Below, piece by piece: positions 8,453 to 17,413 of a DNA stretch of 64,000 bases. How positions within the stretch are numbered: the stretch's first letter is position 1; each line of letters opens with the position of its first letter. Source of the stretch: Streptomyces collinus Tu 365 (GTDB lineage: Bacteria; Actinomycetota; Actinomycetes; Streptomycetales; Streptomycetaceae). The notes under the pieces are model-generated. The model saw only the letters and a list, made by a program, of their open reading frames with translations. It was not told the origin of the DNA and did not search any database. Location of the stretch: contig NC_021985.1 of assembly GCF_000444875.1 (NCBI RefSeq), positions 744,001 to 808,000 of the forward strand, read 5' to 3'. The position numbers and the translations under genes were made by a program.

Positions 8453-8464
8453 GGGCGGACGGGT

Positions 8465-8632
8465 TCACCGTCTGCGGGACCAGGTGGAGCCGATTCCCGC
8501 GACGTGCAGGGCCAGTGCGGTCAGGCCTAGCAGCATGACGTTGACCGAGGAGAACGTCTGGTTGGTGCTGATGTCCGCTGCGTTGATGAGGAACGCGATG
8601 AAGAACAGTACGGCCGCGCCTATGCCGAGCAT
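8465..8632 (-). CDS. Small membrane protein (55 aa)
   Basis: A 55-residue protein with two hydrophobic segments (about 3-17 and 31-46) separated by a polar loop ADISTNQTFSS, and a basic C-terminus WSRRR. I recall closely similar short proteins being widespread in Streptomyces, but no function is known to me. The ATG is preceded by GAGAGG 9 nt upstream. It is flanked by hairpins on both sides and so appears to be its own transcript. Confidence 0.65.
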   Translation of the reverse strand: MLGIGAAVLFFIAFLINAADISTNQTFSSVNVMLLGLTALALHVAGIGSTWSRRR

Positions 8633-8661
8633 GGGTGGATTCCTCTCGTGAGAACTTCCTT

Positions 8662-8706
8662 CCCTGCCCCGTCTGCCCCGGCGCGCGGGGTGCAGACGGG
8701 GCAGGG
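8662..8706 (-). terminator. Terminator hairpin after the PA14-GH2 gene
   Basis: CCCTGCCCCGTCTGC (8662-8676) pairs with GCAGACGGGGCAGGG (8692-8706); the 15-base loop itself contains CCCCG/CGGGG arms. It lies 48 bp past the stop of the leftward GH2 gene and just before the start of the small membrane gene. Confidence 0.8.
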
Positions 8707-8753
8707 GCACGGGACTTCGCGGGGAGGCGGGATCCCGTACCCCTGCCCGGGCG

Positions 8754-11357
8754 TCAGGAGCAGCCCGCCGGCTGCGGCCGCGACGCGTCGGCGATCAGCG
8801 CGTCCTGGGCCGCCTTCAGTCGGCGCACGTCGGGCTTGACCACCTTGCGGTCGTACGTCATCAGGCCGTTCAGCTCGCCCTCGACGTCCGTGATCTGCGT
8901 GTACACCGCGCCGTTGCCGCCACGGCAGGCCAGCGCGTGCACCTCGCCGAGCTTCTCCAGGTAGTCGTCGGTGTAGGTGCTCGGGTCGACGTCGACGTAC
9001 GACTGCTGCACCGACCAGGCGTGACCGGGCACGGCGAGGCCGAGACCGCCGTACTCGCCCGCCACCAGTGCGCGTCGGCCGTCCGGGTGCGGCGGCAGGG
9101 CCGGGCTCGGATAGCCGTGCTCGTCCATGATGTCGCCGGCTCCGCCGTCCGCGCCCAGGTTCAGGCCGGACATGTTGTCGACCAGGCGGGTCGGGTCCCA
9201 GGACTTGGCCTGGGTGGCGACGCGGCCGACGTCGTACTGGCCCCAGCCCTCGTTGAAGACCACCCACATGACGACCGCCGGGCTGCTGATGTGCTCGTCG
9301 ATCATCTGCTTCATCTCGCGTTCGTACTCGGCGCGAGCGGCGGTCGAGGGGTTCACGCCCGCCGTCATGGCCGGCATGTCCTGCCACACCATCAGGCCGA
9401 GCCGGTCGGCCCAGTAGAACCAGCGGTCGGGTTCGACCTTGATGTGCTTGCGGACGGCGTTGAAGCCCATCCTCTTGTGCATCTTCAGGTCATGGGCCAG
9501 TGCCGCGTCGCTCGGCGCGGTGTGCAGGCCGTCCGGCCAGAAGCCCTGGTCCAGGGTGGCCATCATGAAGACCGGCTTGCCGTTGAGGACCGTGCGCGGG
9601 ACGCCGCCGATCTTCTGGACGGCGATGGACCGCATGCCGAAGTAGCTGCCGACCCGGTCGTCGCCGACGCTCACCTTCAGGTCGTACAGGAAGGGGTCGT
9701 CCGGCGACCACAGGCGTGCGTGCGGGATGCGCAGGGTGAGGGGTTCACCGGTACGGCCGGTCGCCGTGGCCACCTTGCGCTTGCCGGCGTACGCGGTCGC
9801 CGTGACCCGCACCCCGTCGCGTACGCCCTGCGGCTCGACGGTGAGCGTGCCGGCGTCGACGTCCGGGGTCAGCTTGAGCTGGTCGACGTGGTCGGAGGCG
9901 ACGGGTTCCAGCCACACCGTCTGCCAGATGCCGGAGGACGGGGTGTACCAGATGCCGCTGGGGTCGAGGCGCTGCTTGCCGAGCGGCGGGTTCTCCCCGT
10001 TCGCGGCGTCGGTCGGGTCGTAGACGCCGACGATCAGTTCCTGCGTGCGGCCGGGCTTGAGGGCGCCGGTGATGTCGGCGCTGAACTTGTCGTAGCCACC
10101 CTTGTGTTCGGCGACCTTGGTGCCGTTGACGTAGACCTCGGCCTGCCAGTCGACGGCGCCGAAGTTCAGCTGGAGGCGCCGGTGGCCGCCGATCTTCCAG
10201 CCGGCGGGGACGGTGAAGGTGCGGCGGTACCACATGCGGTCCTCGTGCCGCTCGATGCCGGAGAGCTGGGACTCGACGGGGTACGGCACGAGGATCCGCT
10301 CGCCGAGGGTGCGGCCCACCGGCGGCTGCTCGCCCGCCTTGGCCGCGGCGAACTGCCAGCTGCCGTTGAGGTTCTGCCAGGAGTCTCGGGTGAGTTGCGG
10401 CCTCGGGTACTCGCGGTGGGCGTTGGCCGGGGTGACGTCGTCGGCCCACTTGGTGCGCAGCTCGTAGGTGGAGTGGTTGGCGCCGCTGCTCCAGAAGGGG
10501 CTGACAACGTTGCCGTCCGTGCCGGACAGGCCGCCGTCGCCGTCGTAGCGGACGTCGGCGAGGCCGGGCGCGGTGCCGGACTTGTTGCCGACGACGGGCT
10601 GCTTCAGGGAGACGAGGACGGATCTGGGGTCGGCCGGGTCGAGGCGGGCGGTGCCCAGGGGCCAGGTCGCGCCGCCGATGACGGCGTGCAGGTGGTCGGT
10701 GAGCCCGGCGGCCGGGGTGGCCAGGGACTGGGCGAAGTCCAGTCGCAGGGTGCGGCCGTCCTTGAGGACGGTGGTGGCGATGGCGCCGTCGTAGGCGTAC
10801 CCCTCGGGCAGCAGGAACGCCGACTGCGGGACGGCGGTCTTGGTGCCGCCGGGCGGCGTCCAGCGCAGGTGGAGGTTGGAGCCCCCGTAGTGCTCGAAGT
10901 ACTCGACCTTGATGTCGTAGGCCTTGCCCGCGGTCAACTCGACGGGCTCGCCGGTCTGTTCGCGGTCCCAGTCGTCGACCCAGTGGTCGATGACCAGCTT
11001 GCCGTCGACCCAGAGGCGGAATCCGTTGTCGCCGATGACGGAGAAGGTGGTGGCGCCGGTCTTCTCCGGCACGACACGGCCGGTCCAGCGGACGCTGACG
11101 TCGTCGGACTGCCCGGTGGCCGAGTTCAGCCGGGACTCCAGGGAGTCGAAGTCCAGCTGGGGGTCGAATCCGGTGGCCTTGAGGTGGGCGAAGTCGAAGG
11201 CGCCGGGGGCGGACTGGGTGTAGTACTCGCCCTTCAGGCCGTGGACCGCGACGGGGTCCTCGGCGGCGGTGGCGGTCGGGGCCGCGGTCAGGCCGGCCAG
11301 GCCCAGCGCGGCCGCGAGCAGCAGGGACAGGCGGTTTCTGAGGTGCTTGGTGCGCAC
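8754..11357 (-). CDS. Secreted PA14-domain glycoside hydrolase family 2 enzyme
   Basis: An 867-residue exported glycosidase. A Sec signal peptide (residues 1-32, ending TATAAED) is followed by a PA14 sugar-binding domain (about 38-185, with GDNGFRLWVDGKLVIDHW), a GH2 N-terminal jelly roll (about 320-480), an immunoglobulin-like domain and a GH2 TIM barrel from about 590. The acid/base is Glu703 in VVFNEGWGQ and the nucleophile probably Glu768 in AGEYGG. Divergent from a LacI gene and next to a CUT2 importer of YtfQRT-YjfF type. Streptomyces GH2 enzymes include characterised exo-beta-D-galactofuranosidases, so galactofuranosidase is my leading guess; beta-galactosidase or glucuronidase activity is possible. 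Confidence 0.88.
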   Translation of the reverse strand: MRTKHLRNRLSLLLAAALGLAGLTAAPTATAAEDPVAVHGLKGEYYTQSAPGAFDFAHLKATGFDPQLDFDSLESRLNSATGQSDDVSVRWTGRVVPEKTGATTFSVIGDNGFRLWVDGKLVIDHWVDDWDREQTGEPVELTAGKAYDIKVEYFEHYGGSNLHLRWTPPGGTKTAVPQSAFLLPEGYAYDGAIATTVLKDGRTLRLDFAQSLATPAAGLTDHLHAVIGGATWPLGTARLDPADPRSVLVSLKQPVVGNKSGTAPGLADVRYDGDGGLSGTDGNVVSPFWSSGANHSTYELRTKWADDVTPANAHREYPRPQLTRDSWQNLNGSWQFAAAKAGEQPPVGRTLGERILVPYPVESQLSGIERHEDRMWYRRTFTVPAGWKIGGHRRLQLNFGAVDWQAEVYVNGTKVAEHKGGYDKFSADITGALKPGRTQELIVGVYDPTDAANGENPPLGKQRLDPSGIWYTPSSGIWQTVWLEPVASDHVDQLKLTPDVDAGTLTVEPQGVRDGVRVTATAYAGKRKVATATGRTGEPLTLRIPHARLWSPDDPFLYDLKVSVGDDRVGSYFGMRSIAVQKIGGVPRTVLNGKPVFMMATLDQGFWPDGLHTAPSDAALAHDLKMHKRMGFNAVRKHIKVEPDRWFYWADRLGLMVWQDMPAMTAGVNPSTAARAEYEREMKQMIDEHISSPAVVMWVVFNEGWGQYDVGRVATQAKSWDPTRLVDNMSGLNLGADGGAGDIMDEHGYPSPALPPHPDGRRALVAGEYGGLGLAVPGHAWSVQQSYVDVDPSTYTDDYLEKLGEVHALACRGGNGAVYTQITDVEGELNGLMTYDRKVVKPDVRRLKAAQDALIADASRPQPAGCS

Positions 11358-11404
11358 GGATCTCCCTTGGCTGAGGAAGGGTGGCGGCTCACTGCTTCAG
11401 TCTG

Positions 11405-11417
11405 TACAACGTTGGAA
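11405..11417 (-). promoter_or_regulatory. LacI-type operator TTCCAACGTTGTA
   Basis: On the minus strand the site reads TTCCAACGTTGTA, with the symmetrical core CAACGTTG. It sits between the divergent GH2 and LacI genes, 48 bp upstream of the GH2 start. A copy differing at one base (TTCCAACGATGTA) is present upstream of the importer operon at 12585, which supports a shared repressor. Confidence 0.65.
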
Positions 11418-11471
11418 GCAACGGCAGTTGGCATGAGAGCACGGCTCCCGGCCGCTGTCCAGGGTCATGAC

Positions 11472-12530
11472 ATGGCTCCGGTACCCGGAGCTCCCATCGA
11501 TGCCGAGGAGATCCCCTTGCGGGTCAGCCTGAAGGACGTGGCCGAACGGGCCGGCGTCTCGATCAAGACGGTGTCCAACGTCGTGAACAACTATCCGCAC
11601 GTCACACCGGGTATGCGGGCCCGGGTGCAGGCGGCCATCGACGAGCTGGGCTACCGGCCGAACCTGACCGCCCGGCACCTGCGCAAGGGCCGGACCGGCA
11701 TCATCGCGCTGGCCGTCCCCGAGTTGGGAAACCCGTACTTCGCCGAACTGGCGAGCGCGGTGATCGACGCGGCGGCGGAGCACGAGTTCACGGTGCTGCT
11801 GGACCACACCCGGGGCAGGCGCGAACAGGAGGTGCTGGTCAGCCAGGGGTTCCGGGCCCGGGTGATCGACGGGCTCATCCTGAGCCCGCTGGAGCTGGAG
11901 GCGGCCGACCTGCAGGGCCGGTCCGACGACGTGCCGCTGGTGCTGCTCGGCGAGCGGGAGTACGAGGCACCGCACGACCACATCGCCATCGACAACGTGG
12001 CCGCCGCGCGGGCCGCGGTACGCCATCTGCTCGGCCGCGGCCGTACCCGCATCGCCTACCTGGGGGCCCGCACCGACGCCGCCAACCAGCCCGCCCACCT
12101 GCGACTCGTCGGCTGGCGCGCGGAGTTGGCCGCCGCGGGAGTCCCGGCGCCGGACGACCTGGTGGTGCCGGTCGGCGGCTGGGACCGGGACGACGGCGCG
12201 CGGGCGATGGCCCAGTTGCTCGACTCCGGGGTGCGGCCCGACGCGGTGTTCGCGCTGAACGACCTGATCGCGATCGGTGCGATGCGGGTGCTGCACGAGC
12301 GGGGGCTGCGGGTGCCGTGGGACGTCGCCGTGGTCGGGTTCGACGACATCGCCGAGGGCCGCTTCGGCGCCGTCACGCTGACCACGATCTCGCCGGACAA
12401 GCAGGCCATCGCACGGATGGCGGTGGCCTCGCTGCTGCGCAGTCTGTCGGGCCGCGGTGAGCCCGGCGGACGTGAACTCACCGCGGAATTCGTGCTGGTG
12501 GAGCGCGAGAGCACGCTCGGGCGGCGGTGA
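11472..12530 (+). CDS. LacI family regulator of the PA14-GH2 / CUT2 locus
   Basis: A 352-residue repressor: N-terminal helix-turn-helix (VSLKDVAERAGVSIKTVSNVVNNYPHV, about residues 16-42), hinge with LTARHLRKGRTGIIALAVPE, then a periplasmic-binding-protein-like sugar domain ending with VVGFDDIAEGRFGAVTLTTI. The ATG has AGGG about 8 nt upstream; an in-frame ATG 13 codons earlier is possible. It lies between the divergent GH2 gene and the co-directional importer, and matching operators are seen in front of both. The effector is probably a product of the GH2 enzyme. Confidence 0.9.
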   Translation: MAPVPGAPIDAEEIPLRVSLKDVAERAGVSIKTVSNVVNNYPHVTPGMRARVQAAIDELGYRPNLTARHLRKGRTGIIALAVPELGNPYFAELASAVIDAAAEHEFTVLLDHTRGRREQEVLVSQGFRARVIDGLILSPLELEAADLQGRSDDVPLVLLGEREYEAPHDHIAIDNVAAARAAVRHLLGRGRTRIAYLGARTDAANQPAHLRLVGWRAELAAAGVPAPDDLVVPVGGWDRDDGARAMAQLLDSGVRPDAVFALNDLIAIGAMRVLHERGLRVPWDVAVVGFDDIAEGRFGAVTLTTISPDKQAIARMAVASLLRSLSGRGEPGGRELTAEFVLVERESTLGRR

Positions 12531-12584
12531 CCGTGGCGGGCGTCGGCCGGCCGGGATTCCGGACGGGAGGGGTTTACAGCACTC

Positions 12585-12597
12585 TTCCAACGATGTA
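12585..12597 (+). promoter_or_regulatory. LacI-type operator TTCCAACGATGTA
   Basis: Differs by one base from the operator in front of the GH2 gene at 11405. It lies about 100 bp upstream of the binding-protein start, inside a longer TTTACA...TGTAAA inverted arrangement (12573-12599). It is best explained as a second site of the adjacent LacI protein. Confidence 0.6.
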
Positions 12598-12652
12598 AAA
12601 ACCTCCCCTGAACGACGTGCACGCCGAGTTGACCGCAAGAGCCGTCCCACCC

Positions 12653-12666
12653 CGAGAGCGCTCCCA
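12653..12666. promoter_or_regulatory. CebR-like box CGAGAGCGCTCCCA
   Basis: Matches 12 of 14 positions of the Streptomyces CebR operator TGGGAGCGCTCCCA. It lies 34 bp upstream of the start of the CUT2 binding-protein gene. A LacI-family protein outside this window could therefore add a second layer of control. Confidence 0.45.
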
Positions 12667-12699
12667 TCGCCCCGGGGCCACGCCGTTTGGGGATCTCCC

Positions 12700-13797
12700 A
12701 TGAAGACCGTCGCCACACCGCACCGCACCCTGGTGCGCACCCTCCTCGCCACCGGCCTCGTCACGAGCCTGGCGCTCATGACCGGATGCACGAAGTCCGA
12801 GGACGACTCCGGCAACGACAAGTCCGCCTCGCAGGGGAAGGACTCCGGCCAGGTCGTCGCCTCACCGAGCGGCGGGTCAGGACCGACCTGCGCCATCGGC
12901 ACCTACGGCGGCAAGAAGCTGGACCTGAAGTCCGCCACCGTCGGGTTCTCCCAGTCCGAGAAGGAGGCCAACCCCTTCCGGATCGCGGAGACCGCCTCCA
13001 TCAAGGCGGAGGCGCGGAAGCGGGGCGTCAAACTGCTCACCGCCAACGCCCAGTCGCAGTTCTCCAAGCAGATCAGCGACGTCCAGGACCTCATCGCCAA
13101 GGGCGCCGACCTGCTGGTCGTCGCGCCGCTGAACTCCGACGGCTGGGAACCGGTGCTGCGCACCGCGGCGGCCAGGCACATCCCGATCGTCACCGTCGAC
13201 CGCAAGATCAACGCGGCGCCCTGCAAGGACTACGTGAGCTTCATCGGCTCCGACTTCGTCGAGCAGGGCAAGCGGGCCGCGGACCGGATGATCGCCGCCA
13301 CCGGCGGCAAGGGCGAGATCGCCATCCTGCTCGGCGCGGCCGGCAACAACGTCACCACCGAGCGCACCAAGGGATTCGAGGACCGCGTCAAGGAGAAGGC
13401 ACCCGGCCTGAAGATCGTCTTCCGGCAGACCGGTGACTTCGCCCGCGAGAAGGGCCAGTCGGTCACCGAGAACCTGATCCAGTCCAAGCCGGGGATCAAG
13501 GGCATCTACGCCGAGAACGACGAGATGGGCCTCGGTGCCGTCAACGCCCTCAAGGGCGCGGGCAAGAAACCCGGGGACGTGAAGATCGTGACGATCGACG
13601 GCACGCGCAACGCCGTGCAGGGCATCGTGGACGGCTGGATCGACGGCGTCATCGAGTCGAACCCGCGCTTCGGGCCGCTGGCCTTCCAGACCCTGGACAC
13701 GTTCACCCGGGGCCAGGCGGTGTCGCAGGACATCGTCATCCAGGACAGCTCCTACACCAAGGACAACGCCAAGTCCGACCTGGACAAGGCCTTCTGA
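12700..13797 (+). CDS. CUT2 sugar-binding lipoprotein (YtfQ-like)
   Basis: A 365-residue extracytoplasmic solute-binding protein. The lipobox is ALMTGC (Cys30) after a basic N-terminus. The mature part follows the ribose/galactofuranose fold: VGFSQSEKEANPFRIAETASIKAEA, QDLIAKGADLLVVAPLNSDGW, VTVDRK and FIGSDFVEQGKRAADRMI; the last block closely resembles the galactofuranose-binding protein YtfQ. It opens a four-gene operon; the ATPase gene begins 1 nt after its stop. The presence of two permease genes and the YtfQ-like motifs favour a furanose sugar over ribose. The exact ligand is inferred, not shown. Confidence 0.9.
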   Translation: MKTVATPHRTLVRTLLATGLVTSLALMTGCTKSEDDSGNDKSASQGKDSGQVVASPSGGSGPTCAIGTYGGKKLDLKSATVGFSQSEKEANPFRIAETASIKAEARKRGVKLLTANAQSQFSKQISDVQDLIAKGADLLVVAPLNSDGWEPVLRTAAARHIPIVTVDRKINAAPCKDYVSFIGSDFVEQGKRAADRMIAATGGKGEIAILLGAAGNNVTTERTKGFEDRVKEKAPGLKIVFRQTGDFAREKGQSVTENLIQSKPGIKGIYAENDEMGLGAVNALKGAGKKPGDVKIVTIDGTRNAVQGIVDGWIDGVIESNPRFGPLAFQTLDTFTRGQAVSQDIVIQDSSYTKDNAKSDLDKAF

Positions 13798-13798
13798 G

Positions 13799-15409
13799 AT
13801 GCTCACGGTCACCGGACTGTGCAAGACCTTCCCCGGCGTGCGGGCGCTGTCCGACGTGGACTTCACCGCGCGCGCCGGGGAGGTGCACGCCCTGGTGGGC
13901 GAGAACGGCGCGGGCAAGTCGACGCTGATCAAGGTGCTGACCGGGGTGTACCGGCCGGACGCGGGCGAGATGACCCACGACGGCGCCCCCGTCCGCTTCG
14001 CCACCCCGCTCCAGGCCCAGCAGGCGGGCATCTCCACCATCTACCAGGAGGTCAACCTCGTCCCGCTGATGAGCGTGGCCCGCAACCTCTTCCTCGGCCG
14101 CGAGCCACGCGGCCGGCTCGGGCTCATCGACTTCCGCCGGATGCACCGGGAGGCCGGCGAGACCCTGCGGAGCCTCGGCATCCAGGTCGACGTCCGCCGC
14201 CCGCTGCGCGAACTGGGCGTGGGCGCCCAGCAGATGGTGGCGCTGGCGCGGGCCGTGGCGATCGACGCCCGGGTCGTGGTCATGGACGAACCCACCTCCT
14301 CGCTGGAGCCCCGTGAGGTGCGGACGCTCTTCGGGGTGATCCGCACACTGCGCGACCGGGGCATCGCGGTGATCTACGTCAGCCACCGCATGGACGAGCT
14401 GTACGAGATCTGCGACGCGGTCACGGTGCTGCGCGACGGCCGGGTCGTGCACACCGGACGGCTCGCCGACCTCGACCGGCTGCGGCTGGTGGCGCTGATG
14501 CTCGGCCGGGAGATCGGCGAGGTGCGCCGGGAGGGCCTGACGAAGTTCAGCGGCTCCCACGACGCGGCCGCCGAACCGGTCCTGGAAGCCGAGGAGCTGA
14601 GTGTCCGTCACCGACTGGACGGTGTGTCGCTCACCCTGCGGCCGGGTGAGGTGGTCGGTCTCGGCGGCCTGCTCGGGTCCGGGCGCAGCGAGACGGCCAA
14701 GGCCATCGCGGGAGCCCTGCCGCTCGACGGCGGCCGGGTGGTGATGGCCGGGCGGCCGGTACGCGGCGGCTCCACGGCGGCGGCGATCCGGGCCGGCATC
14801 AGCCTGCTGCCGGAGGACCGCAAGACCGAGGGGATCGTGCCCGGTCTGTCGGTGCGGGAGAACATCGCGCTCGCCGCGCTGCCCGGGCTGTCCCGCTTCG
14901 GTCTGGTCGACGACGCCCGGATCGACCGGATCGTGGACACCTTCGTCAAGCGGCTGCGGATCAAGGCCGCCGGACCGCACCAGAAGGTCGGGGAGCTGTC
15001 CGGCGGCAACCAGCAGAAGGTGCTGCTGGCCAGGTGGCTCGCCCTGCACCCGAAGGTGCTGCTGCTGGACGAGCCGACGCGCGGCATCGACGTGGGCGCC
15101 AAGGCCGAGGTGCAGGCGCTGGTGGACGAACTGGCCGAGGACGGGCTCGCCGTCCTGCTGATCTCCTCCGACACCGAGGAACTGATCGAGGGCAGCGACC
15201 GCGTGGTGGTCCTCAAGGACGGCGCGATGGTTCGGGAGTTGACCGGTGACGCCGTCACCGAGGACGAGTTGCTGCGGGCGATCGCCGCCGTGCCCGCCGG
15301 ACCGCCCGAGCCCGGTGACGCCGACCGGCGGCCCGGTGACGCGGACCGGCCGCCCGGTGGGGACCAGGTGCCCGCGGCGCACGAACCGCCCGGAGGGCAC
15401 GATGACTGA
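13799..15409 (+). CDS. CUT2 ABC transporter ATPase (two nucleotide-binding domains)
   Basis: A 536-residue tandem ATPase (RbsA/XylG/YtfR type) energising carbohydrate import. The first domain has Walker A GENGAGKST near residue 35, and Walker B VVVMDEPTSSLEP. The second domain has the usual degenerate Walker A GLLGSGRSE, a signature LSGGNQQKVLLARWL near 400 and LLLDEPTRGIDVGAKAE. The first domain's signature is weak (LGVGAQQMVALARA), normal for this class. The last 40 residues form a Pro/Asp/Gly-rich tail with repeated PGDADR not expected in the family. Its start follows the binding-protein stop by 1 nt and its end overlaps the next gene by 8 nt. Confidence 0.95.
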   Translation: MLTVTGLCKTFPGVRALSDVDFTARAGEVHALVGENGAGKSTLIKVLTGVYRPDAGEMTHDGAPVRFATPLQAQQAGISTIYQEVNLVPLMSVARNLFLGREPRGRLGLIDFRRMHREAGETLRSLGIQVDVRRPLRELGVGAQQMVALARAVAIDARVVVMDEPTSSLEPREVRTLFGVIRTLRDRGIAVIYVSHRMDELYEICDAVTVLRDGRVVHTGRLADLDRLRLVALMLGREIGEVRREGLTKFSGSHDAAAEPVLEAEELSVRHRLDGVSLTLRPGEVVGLGGLLGSGRSETAKAIAGALPLDGGRVVMAGRPVRGGSTAAAIRAGISLLPEDRKTEGIVPGLSVRENIALAALPGLSRFGLVDDARIDRIVDTFVKRLRIKAAGPHQKVGELSGGNQQKVLLARWLALHPKVLLLDEPTRGIDVGAKAEVQALVDELAEDGLAVLLISSDTEELIEGSDRVVVLKDGAMVRELTGDAVTEDELLRAIAAVPAGPPEPGDADRRPGDADRPPGGDQVPAAHEPPGGHDD

Positions 15410-16364
15410 ACTCTCGCTGGCCCGCGGCACGGTGGACCGCGACCGGGTGCTGCGCCTGCTGCAGGGGTACGGCGTCTACGCGGGCGTCGTGGTCCTGCTG
15501 CTGTTCAACCTCGCCTTCACCCCGCACTTCGCCTCCGCCGAGAACTTCCGCACGCAGGCCGTCCAGGTCGCGCCCGTGCTCATCGTGGCCCTCGGCATGG
15601 CCCTCGCCATTGGCACCGAGGGCGTCGACCTGTCGGTCGGCTCGGTGATGGCGCTGTCCACCTCGCTGCTGTCCCTGTATCTCGGGTACGGCCCCTGGAT
15701 CGCCGTCCTGAGCGCGGTCGTCGGCGGGATCGTGGTGGGCCTCGCCAACGGGGCGCTGATCGCGTTCGTCGGCGTGCAGCCGATCGTCGCCACGCTCGCC
15801 CTGATGGTGGCCGCCCGGGGCCTCGCGCTGGTGCTGCTGCCCCAGTTGAAGGACGTCCACGACCCCGGCATGGCGGCCCTGGGCTCCGGTGCCGTGCTCG
15901 GCATCCCGTACCTGGTGCTCATCGCGGTCGCGCTCGCCCTGCTGGTGGCGTTCGCCGTACGGCGCTCCACGTTCGGCCGGCAGCTGCTGGCCATCGGCGA
16001 CAGCCGTCCGGCGGCGCGCCTGGCCGGGCTGCCCGTGCGCCGGGTGCTGATCCTGGTGTACGTCTGCTCCGGCGTGCTCGCCGCGATCGCGGGCGTCCTG
16101 GCGACCGCCCGGCTGACGGCGAGCGACCCCACCTCCCTGGGCACGCTCATGGAGCTGTCGGCCATCACGGCGGTGGTCGTCGGCGGCACCCCGCTCAGCG
16201 GCGGACGGGTCCGGATCGGCGGGACGGTCGCGGGCGCCGTACTGATCCAACTGCTCACCACCACGCTCATCAAGCACGACCTGCCCCCGTCGTGGACGCA
16301 GATCGCGCAGGCCGTGGTGATCGTCGGTGCCGTCTACGCGGCACGCGAACGGGGGAAGCGATGA
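15402..16364 (+). CDS. CUT2 ABC permease 1
   Basis: A 320-residue polytopic membrane protein of the RbsC/YtfT family. The conserved GTEGVDLSVGSVMALS block (family form GGIDLSVG) is near residue 70 and the C-terminal ITAVVVGGTPLSGGRVRIGGTVAG block is near 250. The ATG is preceded by GGAGG and overlaps the ATPase stop, giving translational coupling; its own stop overlaps the next ATG (ATGA). It forms the membrane channel together with the following permease. Confidence 0.93.
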   Translation: MTELSLARGTVDRDRVLRLLQGYGVYAGVVVLLLFNLAFTPHFASAENFRTQAVQVAPVLIVALGMALAIGTEGVDLSVGSVMALSTSLLSLYLGYGPWIAVLSAVVGGIVVGLANGALIAFVGVQPIVATLALMVAARGLALVLLPQLKDVHDPGMAALGSGAVLGIPYLVLIAVALALLVAFAVRRSTFGRQLLAIGDSRPAARLAGLPVRRVLILVYVCSGVLAAIAGVLATARLTASDPTSLGTLMELSAITAVVVGGTPLSGGRVRIGGTVAGAVLIQLLTTTLIKHDLPPSWTQIAQAVVIVGAVYAARERGKR

Positions 16365-17413
16365 CCACGGACACCGGGGAGGCCGTCATGCCGGCCGAAT
16401 CCACCGCCGCCGCCCGGCCCTCGGCCGCCGTCACCGACGGGGAGCCACCGGGTGCCGGCCGCCAGGAGCGGCTCAGCGCGCTCGCCCAGCAGCACGGCGC
16501 GCTGGTCACGCTCGTCATCGCCATGGTCGCGGCGTCGCTGAGCTTCGACACCTTCCTGACCGGCGACAACCTGGAGAACATGGCGCTGTCGTCGGCGTTC
16601 CTCGCCGTCGTCGCCCTCGGGATGACGTTCGTGATCGTCACCGGCGGCATCGACCTCTCGGTCGGCTCGCTGTTCGCCCTGGGCGGGGTGCTCGCGGCCT
16701 GGGGGTCGCAGTACGGCACGGCCGTGGCGCTGCTGCTGCCGCTCGTGGTGTGCGGCCTGGTCGGTCTGGTCAACGGGCTGCTGATCGCCCGCTCGGGTCT
16801 CGCCCCGTTCATCGTCACACTGGCCGCCATGCTCGGGGCGCGCGGTGTCCTGCTCACGCTCACCGACGAGGGGTCGCGGACGTACCTGGTGGACAAGGGG
16901 TCGTTCTTCGCGAAGCTCGGCCAGGGCTCGCTGTTCGACATCGGCGTGCCGGTGTGGATCACGCTGGCGCTGTTCGTACTGGGCGCGGTGGTGCTGCGGC
17001 GCACCCGGTTCGGGCAGTACGTGTACGCGGTGGGCGGCAACGAGGACGCGGCGGCGCTGATGGGCGCGCCCGTGGCCCGCACCAAGATCGCCGTGTACAC
17101 CCTGTCCGGGCTGTGCGCGGGGCTCGCCGGAGCGCTGAACGCGGCGTGGCTGCTGTCCGGTGTGACGATCCTCGGCTCCGGCATGGAGCTCGAGGCGATC
17201 TCGGCGGTGGTCATCGGCGGCAGCCTGCTCACCGGCGGCTTCGGCTTCATCAGCGGAACGCTGGTCGGGGTGGCGCTGCTGAAGGTGATCCAGAACGTCA
17301 TCAACCAGATCGGCTCGCTGGACTCGGCCTACCAGCAGGTGGTCAGCGGCGCGTTCCTGGCGGCCGTGGTCGTGGCCCAGACCTGGCTGGGGCGCAGGCA
17401 GCGGGTGCTCTGA
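16361..17413 (+). CDS. CUT2 ABC permease 2
   Basis: A 350-residue permease of the RbsC/YjfF type. About 45 polar residues precede the first membrane helix. The signature FVIVTGGIDLSVGSLFALGG is near residue 88 and AISAVVIGGSLLTGGFGFISGT near 285. A pair of different permeases with one double ATPase matches the ytfQRT-yjfF arrangement of E. coli. It starts in a 4-nt ATGA overlap with permease 1 and is the last gene of the operon; about 220 bp separate it from the convergent LacI gene. Confidence 0.93.
   Translation: MTTDTGEAVMPAESTAAARPSAAVTDGEPPGAGRQERLSALAQQHGALVTLVIAMVAASLSFDTFLTGDNLENMALSSAFLAVVALGMTFVIVTGGIDLSVGSLFALGGVLAAWGSQYGTAVALLLPLVVCGLVGLVNGLLIARSGLAPFIVTLAAMLGARGVLLTLTDEGSRTYLVDKGSFFAKLGQGSLFDIGVPVWITLALFVLGAVVLRRTRFGQYVYAVGGNEDAAALMGAPVARTKIAVYTLSGLCAGLAGALNAAWLLSGVTILGSGMELEAISAVVIGGSLLTGGFGFISGTLVGVALLKVIQNVINQIGSLDSAYQQVVSGAFLAAVVVAQTWLGRRQRVL

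Noticed and set aside
8937..11471. Plus-strand open frame continuous with the LacI gene, antisense to the GH2 gene
   Set aside because: The true LacI protein starts at 11472; the upstream 845 codons are mirror sequence of the GH2 gene with no recognisable domain.
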